Below, piece after piece: positions 6,428 through 7,567 of a stretch of DNA of 7,567 nt. Source of the stretch: Hyphomicrobium_A sp964622715 (GTDB taxonomy: Bacteria; Pseudomonadota; Alphaproteobacteria; Rhizobiales; Hyphomicrobiaceae); assembly GCA_964622715.1 (NCBI GenBank), contig CAZURR010000104.1, positions 1 through 7,567 on the forward strand, given 5' to 3'. Each line of letters starts with the position of its first letter. Positions within the stretch are counted from its first letter, which is position 1. A program made the position numbers and the translations under genes. The notes beneath the pieces are model-generated. The model had not been told where the DNA came from. It saw nothing but the letters and a program-made list of their open reading frames with translations, and searched no databases.

Positions 6428-7036
6428 ATGAGTGCAATCCTCACAAATCTGCGCATCACTATCGCTGCCGGTTTTGTACTAACACTCATGATCTACGTTC
6501 TCGTCCGTTTCTATCTTGGCACAGGCATCGGTCTAGACAGCGCCTGGTGGACATTCTGCCTTCGCTGGCTGCATGTCATGAGTGGCATTATGTGGGTTGG
6601 GTTGCTGTGGTATTTCAATTTTGTCCAAATTCCCAATATGGGCAAAATTCCTGACGAGCAGAAGCCAGCCATCGGCAAGGTCATTGCGCCGGCCGCATTA
6701 TGGTGGTTTCGCTGGGGCTCAATGGTATCAATCGTGACGGGTCTGATCCTGGCCTGGATGAATGGTTATCTATGGGATGCACTTTCAGTGGGGCTGAGGG
6801 ATAATGGTAGCAGCATGCCGATTGGTATTGGCATGTGGCTTGGCATCATCATGTGGATCAATGTCTGGTTTGGCGTCTGGCCAAATCAGAGGAGAGCGCT
6901 CGGGATCGTAGACGCCAGCAACGAAGTGAAATCCGCGTCGGCCAAAACAGCAATGCTGTTCTCGCGAGCGAATACACTCCTTTCCATCCCAATGCTGTTT
7001 TTCATGGTGGGCACGTCACACGGTGCTTTCGCCTAA
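6428..7036 (+). CDS. Five-helix membrane protein resembling the PuuD urate hydroxylase membrane domain
   Basis: A 202-residue integral membrane protein with hydrophobic segments at about 10-30, 42-65, 95-115, 131-151 and 181-197. It resembles the membrane domain of urate hydroxylase PuuD (urate oxidase N-terminal family): WLHVMSGIMWVGLLWYFNF at 47-65 with a conserved-looking histidine (H49), a tryptophan-rich LWWFRWG (91-97), WINVWFGVWPNQRRALG (143-159), and SRANTLLSIPMLFFMV followed by GTSH at the end. PuuD proteins carry an additional C-terminal cytochrome c domain; no CXXCH occurs here, so this is only the membrane half, and a urate-oxidising role should not be assumed. The histidines could ligate haem, which is inference. 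It converges on the oxidase genes, so a link to respiration is suggested only by position. The start is fixed by GGAGGA. It appears intact. Confidence 0.85.
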   Translation: MSAILTNLRITIAAGFVLTLMIYVLVRFYLGTGIGLDSAWWTFCLRWLHVMSGIMWVGLLWYFNFVQIPNMGKIPDEQKPAIGKVIAPAALWWFRWGSMVSIVTGLILAWMNGYLWDALSVGLRDNGSSMPIGIGMWLGIIMWINVWFGVWPNQRRALGIVDASNEVKSASAKTAMLFSRANTLLSIPMLFFMVGTSHGAFA

Positions 7037-7053
7037 GCGCCAGAACTAGCGGA

Positions 7054-7082
7054 GAACGTCCTTATCTGCGGTAGGGACGTTT
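7054..7082 (+). terminator. Hairpin after the five-helix membrane protein gene
   Basis: AACGTCC (7055-7061) pairs with GGACGTT (7075-7081). The stem continues inward through TTATC/GGTAG with two G-U pairs to a three-base loop (7067-7069), giving about 12 pairs in RNA made from the plus strand. In minus-strand RNA the G-U pairs become mismatches, so it should act mainly on the rightward transcript. No long T tract follows, so it is either a weak intrinsic terminator or a 3'-end stabilising stem. Confidence 0.5.
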
Positions 7083-7146
7083 GGACTGTCACCCATCACA
7101 CGGAGCAGCGGCGAACGTAACGCGCAAGCTCAATGCCAATTCACGA

Positions 7147-7506
7147 CTAGCTCGTGCTGAAAAATATGGTTCGCAGCCACAAGGTGTAGTCGGACTCGAG
7201 CACCATGATTGTCACGAATACCAAGACCAAAAGTGGCGGAAGAAGAATGGCATATGACAGTGCTAGCCGCTCCCAGGCCATATGCATGAAGACGGCAACG
7301 ATCAGGCCTGCCTTCAATATCATGAACAGCAGGATCAGAGACCATCTGAGATAGCCCTCGAAGTGAAAATAGTCGACGAGATAGGAGCAAGTACTGAGAA
7401 CAAATAGCCATCCCCACACCACAAGATAGAGCTTGATTGGATGTTCTTGTCCTTCGTGATCCAGAGAGTCGGAGACCGACTCGACCTGTGCCGTTGCCTG
7501 CGCCAT
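7147..7506 (-). CDS. Cytochrome c oxidase subunit IV (prokaryotic COX4 type)
   Basis: A 119-residue small subunit of a haem-copper terminal oxidase in the inner membrane. It has a hydrophilic N-terminus of ~23 residues and three membrane segments at about 25-45, 52-74 and 82-103. The second helix runs into LKAGLIVAVFMHMAWER (64-80), the family's conserved helix-two motif (K near its start, FMH at its end). The ATG at 7506 is preceded by an AGGAGGG ribosome binding site, and only nine bases separate it from the stop of the upstream gene, which encodes the end of subunit III. Together these show an oxidase operon running leftward, with this gene probably last, because the next gene downstream is convergent. 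This subunit has no redox cofactor and is thought to help assembly or stability. Confidence 0.9.
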   Translation of the reverse strand: MAQATAQVESVSDSLDHEGQEHPIKLYLVVWGWLFVLSTCSYLVDYFHFEGYLRWSLILLFMILKAGLIVAVFMHMAWERLALSYAILLPPLLVLVFVTIMVLESDYTLWLRTIFFSTS

Positions 7507-7510
7507 TGTT

Positions 7511-7517
7511 CCCTCCT
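7511..7517 (-). promoter_or_regulatory. Ribosome binding site of subunit IV, overlapping the subunit III stop
   Basis: AGGAGGG on the minus strand, four bases from the ATG at 7506. Its first bases are part of the TAG stop of the preceding gene, which suggests translational coupling in the oxidase operon. Confidence 0.8.
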
Positions 7518-7567
7518 ACCAAAGATAGAAAAGTGCAAAGATAAACACCCACACCAGATCGACGAAG
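7516..7567 (-). CDS. Cytochrome c oxidase subunit III, C-terminal end only (runs off the window)
   Basis: The minus strand from the window edge reads FVDLVWVFIFALFYLW and then TAG at 7516-7518. This is the typical last stretch of cytochrome c oxidase subunit III, where a histidine-phenylalanine-valine-aspartate turn leads into the final membrane helix ending near the C-terminus. Only 16 codons are visible; the rest lies beyond base 7567. Subunit III is a multi-helix protein of the oxidase core that supports proton uptake and stability of subunit I. Its stop lies nine bases from the subunit IV start, so the two genes are co-transcribed. The adjacent subunit IV gene makes this call firm despite its shortness. 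Confidence 0.85.
   Translation of the reverse strand, partial: FVDLVWVFIFALFYLW

Noticed and set aside
6019..6654. A single 211-codon gene starting at 6019
   Set aside because: Only its first ~38 codons resemble a protein; the rest runs across the deletion scar, the IS end and the out-of-frame start of the next gene.

Overview
The window looks like chromosome from an alphaproteobacterium, probably of the Hyphomicrobiales (Bradyrhizobium/Nitrobacter-like). I infer this from the protein style of the PiT phosphate transporter and the NUDIX hydrolase, the IS3-type transposase start, the cytochrome oxidase genes and the moderately GC-rich coding sequence. This is family resemblance recalled from memory, not a database match.

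Layout. Positions 1-3432 (+) hold most of one very large gene whose start lies before the window. It encodes a protein with a membrane segment near the visible N-terminus, an unrecognised helical region, two Clp-type AAA+ modules and a C-terminal part that aligns from end to end with class I release factor RF2 (PrfB). That part lacks the GGQ catalytic domain and the SPF stop-codon reading motif. Convergent to it are a PiT-family inorganic phosphate transporter (3509-5050, -) and, upstream of that on the same strand, a NUDIX hydrolase (5221-5673, -). Positions 5674-6427 are a gene-poor, decayed stretch. It holds the first ~38 codons of an AMP-forming acyl-CoA synthetase-like gene, joined out of frame to a ~15-codon piece of its C-terminal end, which is in turn joined to the left end of an IS3-family element (6183-6314). 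Positions 6428-7036 (+) encode a five-helix membrane protein resembling the membrane domain of PuuD-type urate hydroxylases. A hairpin follows it. On the minus strand at the right edge are cytochrome c oxidase subunit IV (7147-7506) and the last 16 codons of subunit III (7516-7567).

How the genes relate. The two oxidase genes form an operon that runs leftward. The five-helix protein converges on it and may be functionally linked, but this is not shown. The phosphate transporter and NUDIX hydrolase share a strand with a 170-base gap and have no evident joint role. The most unusual object is the Clp/RF2-like fusion. The first AAA+ module has lost its Walker B acid pair and its arginine fingers, the second keeps its ATPase residues but lacks the aromatic GYVG pore loop, and the release-factor part has kept only the portions that hold the protein's shape and ribosome contacts. 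I propose, as inference, that it is a remodelling ATPase that uses a dead release-factor fold as an adaptor, perhaps to ribosomes. Its likely operon partners lie before position 1.
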